Assembly (NCBI RefSeq): GCF_900167055.1
Contig: NZ_FUXP01000006.1
Location: forward strand, 62,001-126,000
Direction of reading: 5' to 3'
Source of the DNA: Lysobacter spongiicola DSM 21749
GTDB taxonomy: Bacteria; Pseudomonadota; Gammaproteobacteria; Xanthomonadales; Xanthomonadaceae
Length of the DNA: 64,000 bases
The notes under the pieces are model-generated. The model ran no database searches, was not told where the DNA came from, and was given only the letters and a program-made list of their open reading frames with translations. Shown one piece after another: positions 55,823-64,000 of the stretch (the stretch's first letter is position 1; the number at the start of each line of letters is the position of its first letter). The position numbers and the translations under genes were made by a program.

Positions 55823-57079
55823 ATGCATTCCGACGCCTCCCCTGTCTCCGCGCCCGTCCACGACGTATTGGTCGTGGGCGGTGGCCTGGTCGGTGCCAGC
55901 CTGGCGATTGCGCTGGACCGGATCGGTGTCGACGTCGGGCTGGTGGAAGCCACGCCGTCGGGTTCGCCACCGCCCGTGTTCGACCAGCGCAACCTCAGCT
56001 TTGCGGAGGCGACCGTCAATGCGTTGCATGCGTTGGGGGTGATGCAGAAGCTGGAGGCGCCTGTCGGCGTGATCAGGCGCATCCATGTCAGCCGTCGGGG
56101 AGATTTCGGTCGCGTATTGCTGCAAGCGCCGGCACATGGCCGGACCGAATTCGGTCGCGTCGTGGTGGCGCGCGATTTCGGGCGGGCCCTCGAAGCCCGG
56201 CTTGCGGAGCTGCCCGGGGTGGCGCGGTACCGCCCGATGCGGTTCCTGGGCGTCGGGCAGGCCGAGGCGGGGGCTCGATCGATTCGCGTGGCCGGGGAAG
56301 ATGGCGAACGCCTGTTGCATGCGCGCCTGCTGGTGGGTGCCGACGGCACCCGCAGCGCGGTCCGGGAGGCGCTCGGCATTGCGAGCCAGGCACACGATTA
56401 CGGCCAGACACTGTTCGTCGCCCGGATCCGGAGCGAACGCATGCCCGACGGCACGGCCTACGAGCGGTTCGGCGAAGACGGTCCGACGGCGCTGCTGCCG
56501 CGCGGCGACCGGCACTACGGGCTGGTCCACGGCGTCTCGCGCGCCGAGGCCGAAGAAGTCGAAGGACTGGATGAAGCCGGCTTCATCGCGCGGGTGCAGG
56601 AGGTCTTCGGCTGGCGGGCGGGACGCTTCACGGCATGCGGAGAACGAAGTGCGTACCCGATGACGCGGGTGCTGGCCGAGCGGACCACCGCGCCGCGGGC
56701 GGTGCTGGTCGGCAACGCGGCGCAGACGGTGCATCCGGTCGGCGCCCAGGGATTCAATCTCGGCTTGCGCGATGCGCTCACGCTGGCGGAACTGATCGAG
56801 CAGGCACGGCAAGCGGATCCGTCAGGGGACAGCGGCGCGCCAGAGCTGCTGGCCCGCCATGTGGAGCGGCGCGAACCGGATCGACGGCGGACGCTGGCGT
56901 TCTCCGATGGGCTTGCCCGCTTCACGGCCAACCCCGCGCCGCTGGCGACGCCGCTGCGGAGCCTCGGCCTCGCCGCAGTCGCCCGGGTGCCTTCGTTGCA
57001 GGCTTCGCTGGTCGCCGGGGCCATGGGCTATCGCGGCGATGTGCCCGCCCTGTGCCGTTCGACCCGGAGCGATGCATGA
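55823..57079 (+). CDS. ubiH: FAD-dependent ubiquinone hydroxylase UbiH
   Basis: A 418-residue flavin monooxygenase of the UbiH/COQ6 family, acting on the ubiquinone ring. The FAD-binding fold is seen in DVLVVGGGLVGASLAIAL, VGADGTRSAVR and VLVGNAAQTVHPVGAQGFNLGLRDALTLAE; the last is the UbiH/UbiF/VisC signature. Assignment to UbiH rather than UbiI rests on similarity and gene order. Its stop overlaps the next hydroxylase start by four bases (ATGA). Confidence 0.9.
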   Translation: MHSDASPVSAPVHDVLVVGGGLVGASLAIALDRIGVDVGLVEATPSGSPPPVFDQRNLSFAEATVNALHALGVMQKLEAPVGVIRRIHVSRRGDFGRVLLQAPAHGRTEFGRVVVARDFGRALEARLAELPGVARYRPMRFLGVGQAEAGARSIRVAGEDGERLLHARLLVGADGTRSAVREALGIASQAHDYGQTLFVARIRSERMPDGTAYERFGEDGPTALLPRGDRHYGLVHGVSRAEAEEVEGLDEAGFIARVQEVFGWRAGRFTACGERSAYPMTRVLAERTTAPRAVLVGNAAQTVHPVGAQGFNLGLRDALTLAELIEQARQADPSGDSGAPELLARHVERREPDRRRTLAFSDGLARFTANPAPLATPLRSLGLAAVARVPSLQASLVAGAMGYRGDVPALCRSTRSDA

Positions 57080-58281
57080 ACCGTAGGAGTGTGAGCCGTA
57101 CAACCAGCTTCGATGTCGCGGTGGTGGGGGCCGGCGTGGTCGGCGCGGCCACTGCACTTGCACTCGCCAGGGAAGGGCTGCGCGTGGTGCTGGTGGAAGG
57201 CCGCGAGCCGCCTTCCTGGGATGCAGCCACGCCGGACCTGCGTGTCTACGCCTTCGCCCCCGACAACGCCGCCTTGCTGGACCGGCTGGGCGTCTGGAGC
57301 GCCATCGAGTCCGCGCGCAGCCAGCCCTACAGGTGTATGCGGGTATGGGATGCCGCCGGTGGCGGTGAGCTGGCATTCGATGCCGACCGCCTGGGACGGC
57401 TCGAGCTGGGTTGGATTGTCGAGAACGCGCTGCTGGTCGACCGGTTGTGGAAGGCACTCCCGGCAGCCGGCGTGACCATCCTGTGTCCCGACCGCGTGCA
57501 GGAGTTCAGCCAGGACGACAGTGGCGCCAGTGTCGGCCTCGAATCCGGCACCCGCTTGCGCGCGCGCCTGGTCGTCGCGGCCGATGGTGCAGAATCGCAA
57601 CTGCGGCAGCTCGCCAGGATAGACGCGCCCACCCGTGACTACGGACAGCGCGGCCTGGTCGCGTTCGTCGAACACGAGCGCCCGCACCAGTCCACCTGCT
57701 GGCAGCGCTTCCTGCCGACGGGGCCGCTGGCATTCCTGCCGTTCACGCCTGCCGCAGAAGGAAGGCACCGGAGTTCGATCGTCTGGACCCTGCCCGAGAC
57801 GGAGGCGGAGCGCATGGCGGCGCTCGACGACAGCGCTTTCCTCGGCGAGCTGGACCGCGCGTTCGACGGGCCATTGGGGCCGCTGCTGGCGGTGTCGAGG
57901 CGGGCCGCGTTTCCGTTGCGCCGGCAACTCGCCTCCACGCAGCGGCAAGGCCGGCTGGTGCTGGTCGGGGATGCGGCCCACGTGGTGCACCCATTGGCCG
58001 GCCAGGGCGTCAACCTGGGCCTGCGTGACGTGGCCGCACTCCAGCAGGCGCTGGGCGCGGACGGAGGCGTGGGCGACCCGGGTGCGCCTGCGCGCCTACA
58101 ACGCTGGGCCCGCGCCCGCAAGAGCGAAAGCGCGGTGGCTGCAGGGACCTTCGAGGCATTGAACGCCGCGTTCTCCAACGACCTGCTCGCGCCGACGTTG
58201 CTGCGCGGACACCTGCTCGGGCTGGCGGGACGCATGTCGATGCTGACCCGTGCGCTGTGGCGTCGCGCCGCCGGGCTGTAG
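57076..58281 (+). CDS. FAD-dependent ubiquinone hydroxylase, UbiI/UbiF type
   Basis: A 401-residue paralogue of the preceding gene. Motifs are DVAVVGAGVVGAATALALAREG, VAADGAESQLRQLA and LVLVGDAAHVVHPLAGQGVNLGLRDVAAL. The DAAHVVHPLAGQG version of the signature is closer to UbiI/UbiF than to UbiH. Together the pair would supply two ring hydroxylations of ubiquinone; which carbon each modifies is not decided by the sequence. It is convergent with rlmM over 15 bases. Confidence 0.9.
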   Translation: MNRRSVSRTTSFDVAVVGAGVVGAATALALAREGLRVVLVEGREPPSWDAATPDLRVYAFAPDNAALLDRLGVWSAIESARSQPYRCMRVWDAAGGGELAFDADRLGRLELGWIVENALLVDRLWKALPAAGVTILCPDRVQEFSQDDSGASVGLESGTRLRARLVVAADGAESQLRQLARIDAPTRDYGQRGLVAFVEHERPHQSTCWQRFLPTGPLAFLPFTPAAEGRHRSSIVWTLPETEAERMAALDDSAFLGELDRAFDGPLGPLLAVSRRAAFPLRRQLASTQRQGRLVLVGDAAHVVHPLAGQGVNLGLRDVAALQQALGADGGVGDPGAPARLQRWARARKSESAVAAGTFEALNAAFSNDLLAPTLLRGHLLGLAGRMSMLTRALWRRAAGL

Positions 58282-58296
58282 GCACGGACTTCCCCG

Positions 58297-59370
58297 CTAG
58301 TTCCTGTCGCCCTTGGCTTTCGGGCGCGCGAACACGGTGATCTCCTCGCGGTCATGGAACAACTGGCGCGCCCGGATCTCGAGCGGCCGGTGCGCCTGCT
58401 GCTCGAATCCCTCAAGGCAGATGCGCGTTTCTTCCCAGCGCTTCTTCATCGGCAGCTTCAGGTTGAAGACCGCGTAGCGGCACCAGTCCTCGCGGAACCA
58501 CGTCGCCATGCGTTCGGCGACACGGCGGGGTTGTTCGACCATGTCGCAGACCATCCAGTCGAGCCGGCGTCGCGGTTGCCACTGGAACCCGTCGGCGCGC
58601 AGGTGGTCGACGCGGCCGCCATCCAGCAACTGCTGGCGCATCGGGCCGTTGTCGACCGCGGTGACCTTCATGCCGTGCCGCACCAGCACCCAGGTCCAGC
58701 CGCCCGGCGCTGCGCCCAGGTCCGCGGCCTGCATGTTGTCGCGCAGCAGTTGTGATCGCTCTTCCTCGTCCAGCAGCGTGAGCAGCGCCTCTTCGAGCTT
58801 CAGCGCCGAGCGGCTGGGGGCATCGGGGTGGGCCTTCAGCCGCGGGATCCCGAGGGGCCAGGGCGAGCTGTCGCGCGGATCGCTGCTGGCGAGCACGACG
58901 TGGTGCCCGCCGAGGAAAGCCACGTGGAGGCGGGGCAGGCGTGTGTCTTCCTTCGAAGACAGGTATCCCGCCTTGCGCAGCACCGGGCGCAGGGCGTTGC
59001 CGAAGCTGCGGGCCAGACCCGCCAGCGGTTTGCCGGTGTCGGAATCCGGATGCTCCACCCACAAGTCGCCGTAGGGGCCGGTTGCGGCGTGCGACTCCAG
59101 TGCCTGCATGATCGGCGTGATGCGGTCGGTCGCATCGAGCCCCCGCAGGTCGGCGATGCGCAGCAGCTTCTGGCGGGCGAATACCAGCCGCTCGAGCGGC
59201 AGCGCCCGTGACAGTGCAACCGCGTCCTCGGCGATGAATTCGACGAAGCCTGAGCCGCGCTCGGCACGTGCATAGCCGGAGTGGCCGGCAAGCGCGGCCC
59301 GCTCGGTGAGTTCGGCGGCGAGTTCCGGTTCGAAGCCCGCCCGGCACCAGCAGAACAGTGCATCGGCCAT
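58297..59370 (-). CDS. rlmM: 23S rRNA (cytidine2498-2'-O)-methyltransferase RlmM
   Basis: A 357-residue two-part methyltransferase: an N-terminal THUMP-like domain (ALFCWCRAGFEPELAAELTERAALAGH) and a C-terminal Rossmann domain with AADLGAAPGGWTWVLVRHGMKVTAVDNGPM, the SAM site, and VCDMVEQPRRVAERMATWF. The catalytic Lys-Asp-Lys-Glu set is consistent with LGAAPGG, CDMVE and FNLKLPMKKRW. The ATG at 59370 comes one base after the deaminase stop, which fits better than an ATG seven codons upstream. Confidence 0.95.
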   Translation of the reverse strand: MADALFCWCRAGFEPELAAELTERAALAGHSGYARAERGSGFVEFIAEDAVALSRALPLERLVFARQKLLRIADLRGLDATDRITPIMQALESHAATGPYGDLWVEHPDSDTGKPLAGLARSFGNALRPVLRKAGYLSSKEDTRLPRLHVAFLGGHHVVLASSDPRDSSPWPLGIPRLKAHPDAPSRSALKLEEALLTLLDEEERSQLLRDNMQAADLGAAPGGWTWVLVRHGMKVTAVDNGPMRQQLLDGGRVDHLRADGFQWQPRRRLDWMVCDMVEQPRRVAERMATWFREDWCRYAVFNLKLPMKKRWEETRICLEGFEQQAHRPLEIRARQLFHDREEITVFARPKAKGDRN

Positions 59371-59371
59371 G

Positions 59372-59947
59372 TCAGTAGGCACTCCCGCCATGCATGCCGT
59401 AGTCCTGCAGTACCGCCCGCGCCTGGTCCCGCTGGATGTCCCGCACCACCTCGATGCCGCGGTTGCGCAGCTCGCCGATCCAGTCCGCGGGCAGGGGGCC
59501 TTCGTCGAATTCGGTCAAGGATTCGACATCCTCGCTGCGGGCACCGATCAGCATGCGGTCGATGCCGGCCCAGAAGCTGGCGCCGTAACACTGGCAGCAG
59601 GGTTGCGCCGACGTGGCCAGGGTGACCGGCCCGGCCGATACCCCCGGCTCCAGCTCGTTGAGCCGTGGGCGCTGGGTGCGCTGCTGCGCAAGCATGAAGG
59701 CCATGGTCTCGGCATGGGCCACCGAACACGACTGCGGCAGCACCCGGTTCACGCCCACGGCGATGACGCGGTCGTCGGGTCCGAACACCACGGCCCCGAA
59801 AGGTCCGCCGCTGCGGGCTTCGACGTTGCGCCGCGCCAGGTCGATGGCCAGCGACATCTTCGCTTCGTCACCGGGCCAGGTGCGCGAGGTATCCACCGCC
59901 TCGTGTACCCACGCCGGCAGCGTCAGGTGGACCTGAGCATACAGCAT
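59372..59947 (-). CDS. CMP/dCMP-type nucleoside or guanine deaminase
   Basis: A 191-residue zinc deaminase. The zinc and catalytic residues are VAHAETMAF (His and proton-shuttle Glu) and SAQPCCQCYGASFWAGID (PCxxC). The order and the phrase GASFWAGID are close to guanine deaminases of the GuaD type, and GGPFGAVVFGPDDRVIAVG is a typical first strand. The true substrate is uncertain. The ATG at 59947 shares a base with the stop of the upstream lipoprotein (TAATG), implying coupling. Confidence 0.88.
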   Translation of the reverse strand: MLYAQVHLTLPAWVHEAVDTSRTWPGDEAKMSLAIDLARRNVEARSGGPFGAVVFGPDDRVIAVGVNRVLPQSCSVAHAETMAFMLAQQRTQRPRLNELEPGVSAGPVTLATSAQPCCQCYGASFWAGIDRMLIGARSEDVESLTEFDEGPLPADWIGELRNRGIEVVRDIQRDQARAVLQDYGMHGGSAY

Positions 59948-60384
59948 TACGGGAGCAAGGCCTGGTTGCTGCCCTTGCACTCACCCTGCACGCACTGGCA
60001 GCTGGTGATCGCGGGGAAACCACAGGTCGACATGCGGCCGGTGCGCTCGCACTCGGCCTGCACCGCGGCCGGATCGGTCGGGCTGTCGACGTTGACGCAG
60101 GCGGGGTACTCGCCACAACAGTTGCCGACGTTCTTGACGGTGCAGTCGGCATCGCTGCCGCAGGACAGGTCGAGCTTCACCGGTGCGCCGGCGGGCTGCG
60201 GATCCGGCTGGGCGGGGGCAGTGTCTGATCCACCGGGCGCGGCAGGTTGGGCGACCGCGTCAGGCGCCGACTGGCCGTTGGTGGCCGACGGCGCGGCGCA
60301 GGCCGCCAGCGCCAGCAGCAGGCTCGTCGAGAGCATCAGGGCGAGCTGTCGGAGCGTGCGGGTGCGGGAGGTGTGGATGGGCAT
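59947..60384 (-). CDS. Cysteine-rich lipoprotein
   Basis: A 145-residue lipoprotein. The signal peptide ends LLLALAAC with the lipid Cys at residue 29, and the next residue (Ala) favours outer-membrane sorting. A Pro/Ala/Gln linker (30-75) leads to a compact C-terminal domain with ten cysteines (SCGSDADC, GNCCGEYPAC, AECERTG, STCG, SCQC, GEC), probably five disulfides. The opening SCGSDADCTVKNVGNCCG is a pattern I have seen in small bacterial Cys-rich exported proteins of unknown role. GGAGA precedes the ATG at 60384. It is co-translated with the deaminase. Confidence 0.75.
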   Translation of the reverse strand: MPIHTSRTRTLRQLALMLSTSLLLALAACAAPSATNGQSAPDAVAQPAAPGGSDTAPAQPDPQPAGAPVKLDLSCGSDADCTVKNVGNCCGEYPACVNVDSPTDPAAVQAECERTGRMSTCGFPAITSCQCVQGECKGSNQALLP

Positions 60385-60413
60385 GGCCGGTCTCCGGGTA
60401 GTGGGCGGGTCGA

Positions 60414-62168
<1,755 letters not shown>

Positions 62169-62345
62169 GCTGTGCGGCATCGCTGCGAATGGGGGAAAGG
62201 CGGCAGTTTAGCGGGTGTGGCGCGTTCTGCCCCGTTCGCGCGGCGTGCAGCAGCCGAGGGCTAAGCTGCACCCGTTTCCGGCATCGATCCCCTGCCGCCG
62301 CCGACCCGCTGCACCGTCGCCTGCAGCGCCAATAGTGGAGCGCCA

Positions 62346-62624
62346 ATGAAAGTCGTCTACGAAGCCGCCAACATCATGGATGCGCACCTGATCCGGCATG
62401 CCCTGGAGGCCGCCGAAATACCGGTCTACCTGAAGGGCGAGGCCCTGGTGGGCGGGATGGGCGAGCTGCCGCTGTTCGGCGTGGTCCAGGTGTGCGTGCC
62501 GGAAATCGTCTGGCCGCAGGCGCGCGAGGTGGTGGAGTCGGTCGGGCTCGGGCCGGCGAGCGGAGCTGCGCCCGAAGAGGGCGCCGAAGGGGACGGTGAA
62601 GCGGGGATGGTGTTCGGCGCCTGA
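62346..62624 (+). CDS. DUF2007-domain small protein
   Basis: A 92-residue protein. Residues 1-68 (MKVVYEAANIMDAHLIRHALEAAEIPVYLKGEAL, LFGVVQVCVPEIVWPQAREVVE) match the DUF2007 putative signal-transducing domain, related to PII-like folds. An acidic, Gly/Glu-rich tail follows. No partner or ligand is known. It is convergent with oxyR; the inverted repeat at 62665-62743 lies just past its stop. Confidence 0.82.
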   Translation: MKVVYEAANIMDAHLIRHALEAAEIPVYLKGEALVGGMGELPLFGVVQVCVPEIVWPQAREVVESVGLGPASGAAPEEGAEGDGEAGMVFGA

Positions 62625-62664
62625 TCCGGAGGGCCGCGATACACCGCTCGCGTCGAACCCGCAC

Positions 62665-62743
62665 TGTAGGAGCGGCTTCAGCCGCGACCCGTGGAAATGT
62701 CGTGCGGTTGCGGGTCTGGATCGCGGCTGAAGCCGCTCCTACA
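62665..62743. repeat. REP-like element: perfect 23-bp inverted repeat, also a possible bidirectional terminator
   Basis: Arms at 62665-62687 and 62721-62743 are perfect reverse complements (23 bases) around a 33-base spacer. Each arm holds its own small hairpin (GCGGCT..AGCCGC). It lies between two convergent genes, 40 bases past the DUF2007 stop and 12 before the oxyR stop. The TGTAGGAGCGGCTTCAGCCGCGA-type arm is the common form of dispersed REP elements in pseudomonads and xanthomonads. Confidence 0.85.
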
Positions 62744-62755
62744 AGAGCTGTGGCT

Positions 62756-63673
62756 TCAGGGAGCGGGGTGCGGAGGCTGCAGCAGGTCGGTCGGCAGCTT
62801 GCGGAACTCGGCGGCCAGCTGCTGCAGGAACGCATCCATCGCCGAGGTCTTGCGCCAGACCATCGCGATGCGGCGGTGCGGCGGGTCGCCCTGGAACGAA
62901 AGCAGTGACACGTCCTTGGAGGGCGGTACGGGTGGCTGCACCGACAGCACCGGCAACAGGGTGATGCCCACCCCGGCGGCGACCATCTGGCGCAACGTCT
63001 CCAGGCTGGTGGCACGGAAGCCGTCGCGCTCGTCGGCGCCGGCCAGCCGGCACACATCCAGCGCCTGGTCGCGCAGGCAATGGCCTTCTTCCAGCAGGAG
63101 GAGGTGCTGGTCGTCGAGCTGGTCCAGGCCGAGGCTCTCCTGTCCCGCCAATGCGTGGCCGGACGGCACCGCGAGCATGAACGGCTCGTCGAACAGCGGC
63201 TCGACGTGCAACTGGTCGTCATGCAGAGGCAGGGCGAGGATCCCGGCGTCCAGCCGTCCTTCCCGCAGCCGCGACAGGATGGCGTCCGTCTTCTCCTCGA
63301 CCAGCAGCAGCTCGAGCCGCGGAAAGCGCTGCCGGACACCCGGGAGGACGTGCGGCAGCAGGTAGGGTGCGAGCGTGGGAAACACGCCGAGCCGCACGCT
63401 GCCGGCTTCGGGGTCCTGGCTGCGCCGCGCGATCTCCGCCATCTGCTCGACTTCCGCGATCACCCGGCGTGCGCGCTCGGCGATGTCCAGGCCGATCGGT
63501 GTCAGCATCACCCGGCGCGGGGCCCGCTCCACCAGCGAAACGCCCAGCTCTTCCTCGAGCTTCTTCACCTGCGTGGACAGCGTCGGCTGGCTGACGAAGC
63601 TTGCCTCCGCCGCCCGGCCGAAATGCTTGTGGTCGGCGAGGGCCACGAGGTACTTGAGATCGCGCAGGTTCAA
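62756..63673 (-). CDS. oxyR: Peroxide-sensing LysR-type regulator OxyR
   Basis: A 305-residue regulator that senses hydrogen peroxide through a disulfide. The helix-turn-helix is at residues 15-35 (HFGRAAEASFVSQPTLSTQVKKLE). With a TTG start at 63673 the redox cysteines fall at Cys199 (EEGHCLRDQ) and Cys208 (LDVCRLAG), the same numbers as in E. coli OxyR. The TTG is preceded by GGGGAGGA at seven bases, an excellent ribosome binding site; a GTG eight codons upstream has none. It follows ahpF on the same strand with a terminator hairpin in between. No orfX gene follows oxyR, unlike the ahpF-oxyR-orfX order described in Xanthomonas. Confidence 0.95.
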   Translation of the reverse strand: MNLRDLKYLVALADHKHFGRAAEASFVSQPTLSTQVKKLEEELGVSLVERAPRRVMLTPIGLDIAERARRVIAEVEQMAEIARRSQDPEAGSVRLGVFPTLAPYLLPHVLPGVRQRFPRLELLLVEEKTDAILSRLREGRLDAGILALPLHDDQLHVEPLFDEPFMLAVPSGHALAGQESLGLDQLDDQHLLLLEEGHCLRDQALDVCRLAGADERDGFRATSLETLRQMVAAGVGITLLPVLSVQPPVPPSKDVSLLSFQGDPPHRRIAMVWRKTSAMDAFLQQLAAEFRKLPTDLLQPPHPAP

Positions 63674-63680
63674 GCGTCGC

Positions 63681-63688
63681 TCCTCCCC
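63681..63688 (-). promoter_or_regulatory. Strong Shine-Dalgarno sequence fixing the oxyR TTG start
   Basis: On the minus strand GGGGAGGA stands seven bases before TTG at 63673. It decides the start because the GTG eight codons upstream would place this site inside the coding region. Confidence 0.8.
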
Positions 63689-63706
63689 GTCGGGCACGAT
63701 GCCCGG

Positions 63707-63736
63707 AAAACACCGGCATCCGTGAGGATGCCGGTG
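63707..63736 (-). terminator. Intrinsic terminator or attenuator between ahpF and oxyR
   Basis: Perfect 11-base arms (CACCGGCATCC at 63711-63721, GGATGCCGGTG at 63726-63736) enclose a four-base loop; read on the minus strand the stem is followed at once by TTTT (63710-63707). It ends 13 bases after the ahpF stop. It should end most ahpF transcripts. Only 18 bases separate the T-run from the oxyR ribosome binding site. Confidence 0.85.
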
Positions 63737-63749
63737 CCCTGGGCACTGG

Positions 63750-64000
63750 TCAGGCCGCGGCCTTCTCGGCCGGAGCCGAGCTGCGGATCAGGTGGTCGAA
63801 GGCGCTGAGGGCCGCGGTCGAGCCGGCACCCATCGCCACCACGATCTGCTTGTACGGCACCGTGGTGGCGTCGCCGGCGGCGAAAACCCCCGGCAGCGAC
63901 GTCTGGCCACGGTCGTCGATCACGATCTCGCCGCGGTCGGAAAGCTCGATCGTTCCCTTCAGCCATTCGGTGTTGGGCAGCAGGCCGATCTGCACGAACA
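63750..64000 (-). CDS. ahpF: Alkyl hydroperoxide reductase subunit F, C-terminal part (cut by window edge)
   Basis: The last 83 codons of a flavin disulfide reductase, running off the right edge. [19 protein letters not shown] and [38 protein letters not shown] match the C-terminus of AhpF, which passes electrons from NADH to AhpC for peroxide reduction. The TTVPYKQI segment separates AhpF from plain thioredoxin reductase. The redox CxxC motifs lie outside the window. It precedes oxyR on the same strand. Confidence 0.93.
   Translation of the reverse strand, partial: FVQIGLLPNTEWLKGTIELSDRGEIVIDDRGQTSLPGVFAAGDATTVPYKQIVVAMGAGSTAALSAFDHLIRSSAPAEKAAA

Overview
The window is an ordinary, gene-dense stretch of a high-GC gammaproteobacterial chromosome. 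The content suggests a member of the Xanthomonadaceae/Lysobacteraceae (Lysobacter, Luteimonas or a relative): a Pil-Chp twitching cluster downstream of tonB-like and gshB genes, an ahpF-oxyR arrangement, two ubiquinone hydroxylases in tandem, a long HrpA and the lptD-surA-pdxA-rsmA-apaG-apaH block. This family assignment is inferred from gene content; no rRNA is present. I saw no tRNA, rRNA, insertion sequence, prophage or CRISPR array. Coding density is very high and many neighbours overlap by 1 to 11 bases, so most genes sit in translationally coupled operons.

Layout. 0-19 kb: the start of recQ (cut by the left edge), dps, hrpA, a small exported protein, relA with a TPR membrane protein, a two-domain glycosyltransferase, then an operon of PBP1B, a TPR lipoprotein, a YoaA-type helicase and tsaB. 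On the minus strand follow gshB and a TonB-like gene. 19-31.4 kb: the Pil-Chp chemosensory operon (pilG, pilH, pilI, pilJ, chpA, a CheB-like gene, a CheW-like gene), read from one good sigma-70-like promoter. 31.5-36 kb: rsmE and bioA (minus), then nudE-cysQ-mazG, three nucleotide clean-up hydrolases coupled by ATGA overlaps. 36-41.5 kb: a two-component system directly followed by a MacA/MacB-type efflux system. 41.5-46.8 kb: an exported isoaspartyl peptidase, a VOC protein, dgkA, a TerC-family protein, and lgt-thyA-folA. 46.8-53.6 kb: the conserved lptD-surA-pdxA-rsmA-apaG-apaH operon (minus). 53.7-62.2 kb: an HDAC-like deacetylase, a cobalamin adenosyltransferase, a membrane protein, ubiH and a ubiI-like gene, rlmM, a deaminase, a Cys-rich lipoprotein and glnS. 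62.3-64 kb: a DUF2007 protein, a perfect 23-bp inverted repeat, oxyR and the end of ahpF (cut by the right edge).

The most unusual part is the Pil-Chp operon. ChpA is 2158 residues long and carries a 29-unit, 15-bp coding repeat (with a recent-looking 90-bp tandem duplication) plus a (GAAGCC)8 tract. The CheB-like protein has lost all three catalytic residues, and no pilK (CheR-type methyltransferase) lies in the operon. Read together, methylation-based adaptation may have been lost or rewired here. Other points worth a look are a Spy/CpxP-like insert in MacA beside a two-component system, and a strong terminator hairpin between ahpF and a TTG-started oxyR that leaves no room for a separate oxyR promoter after it.
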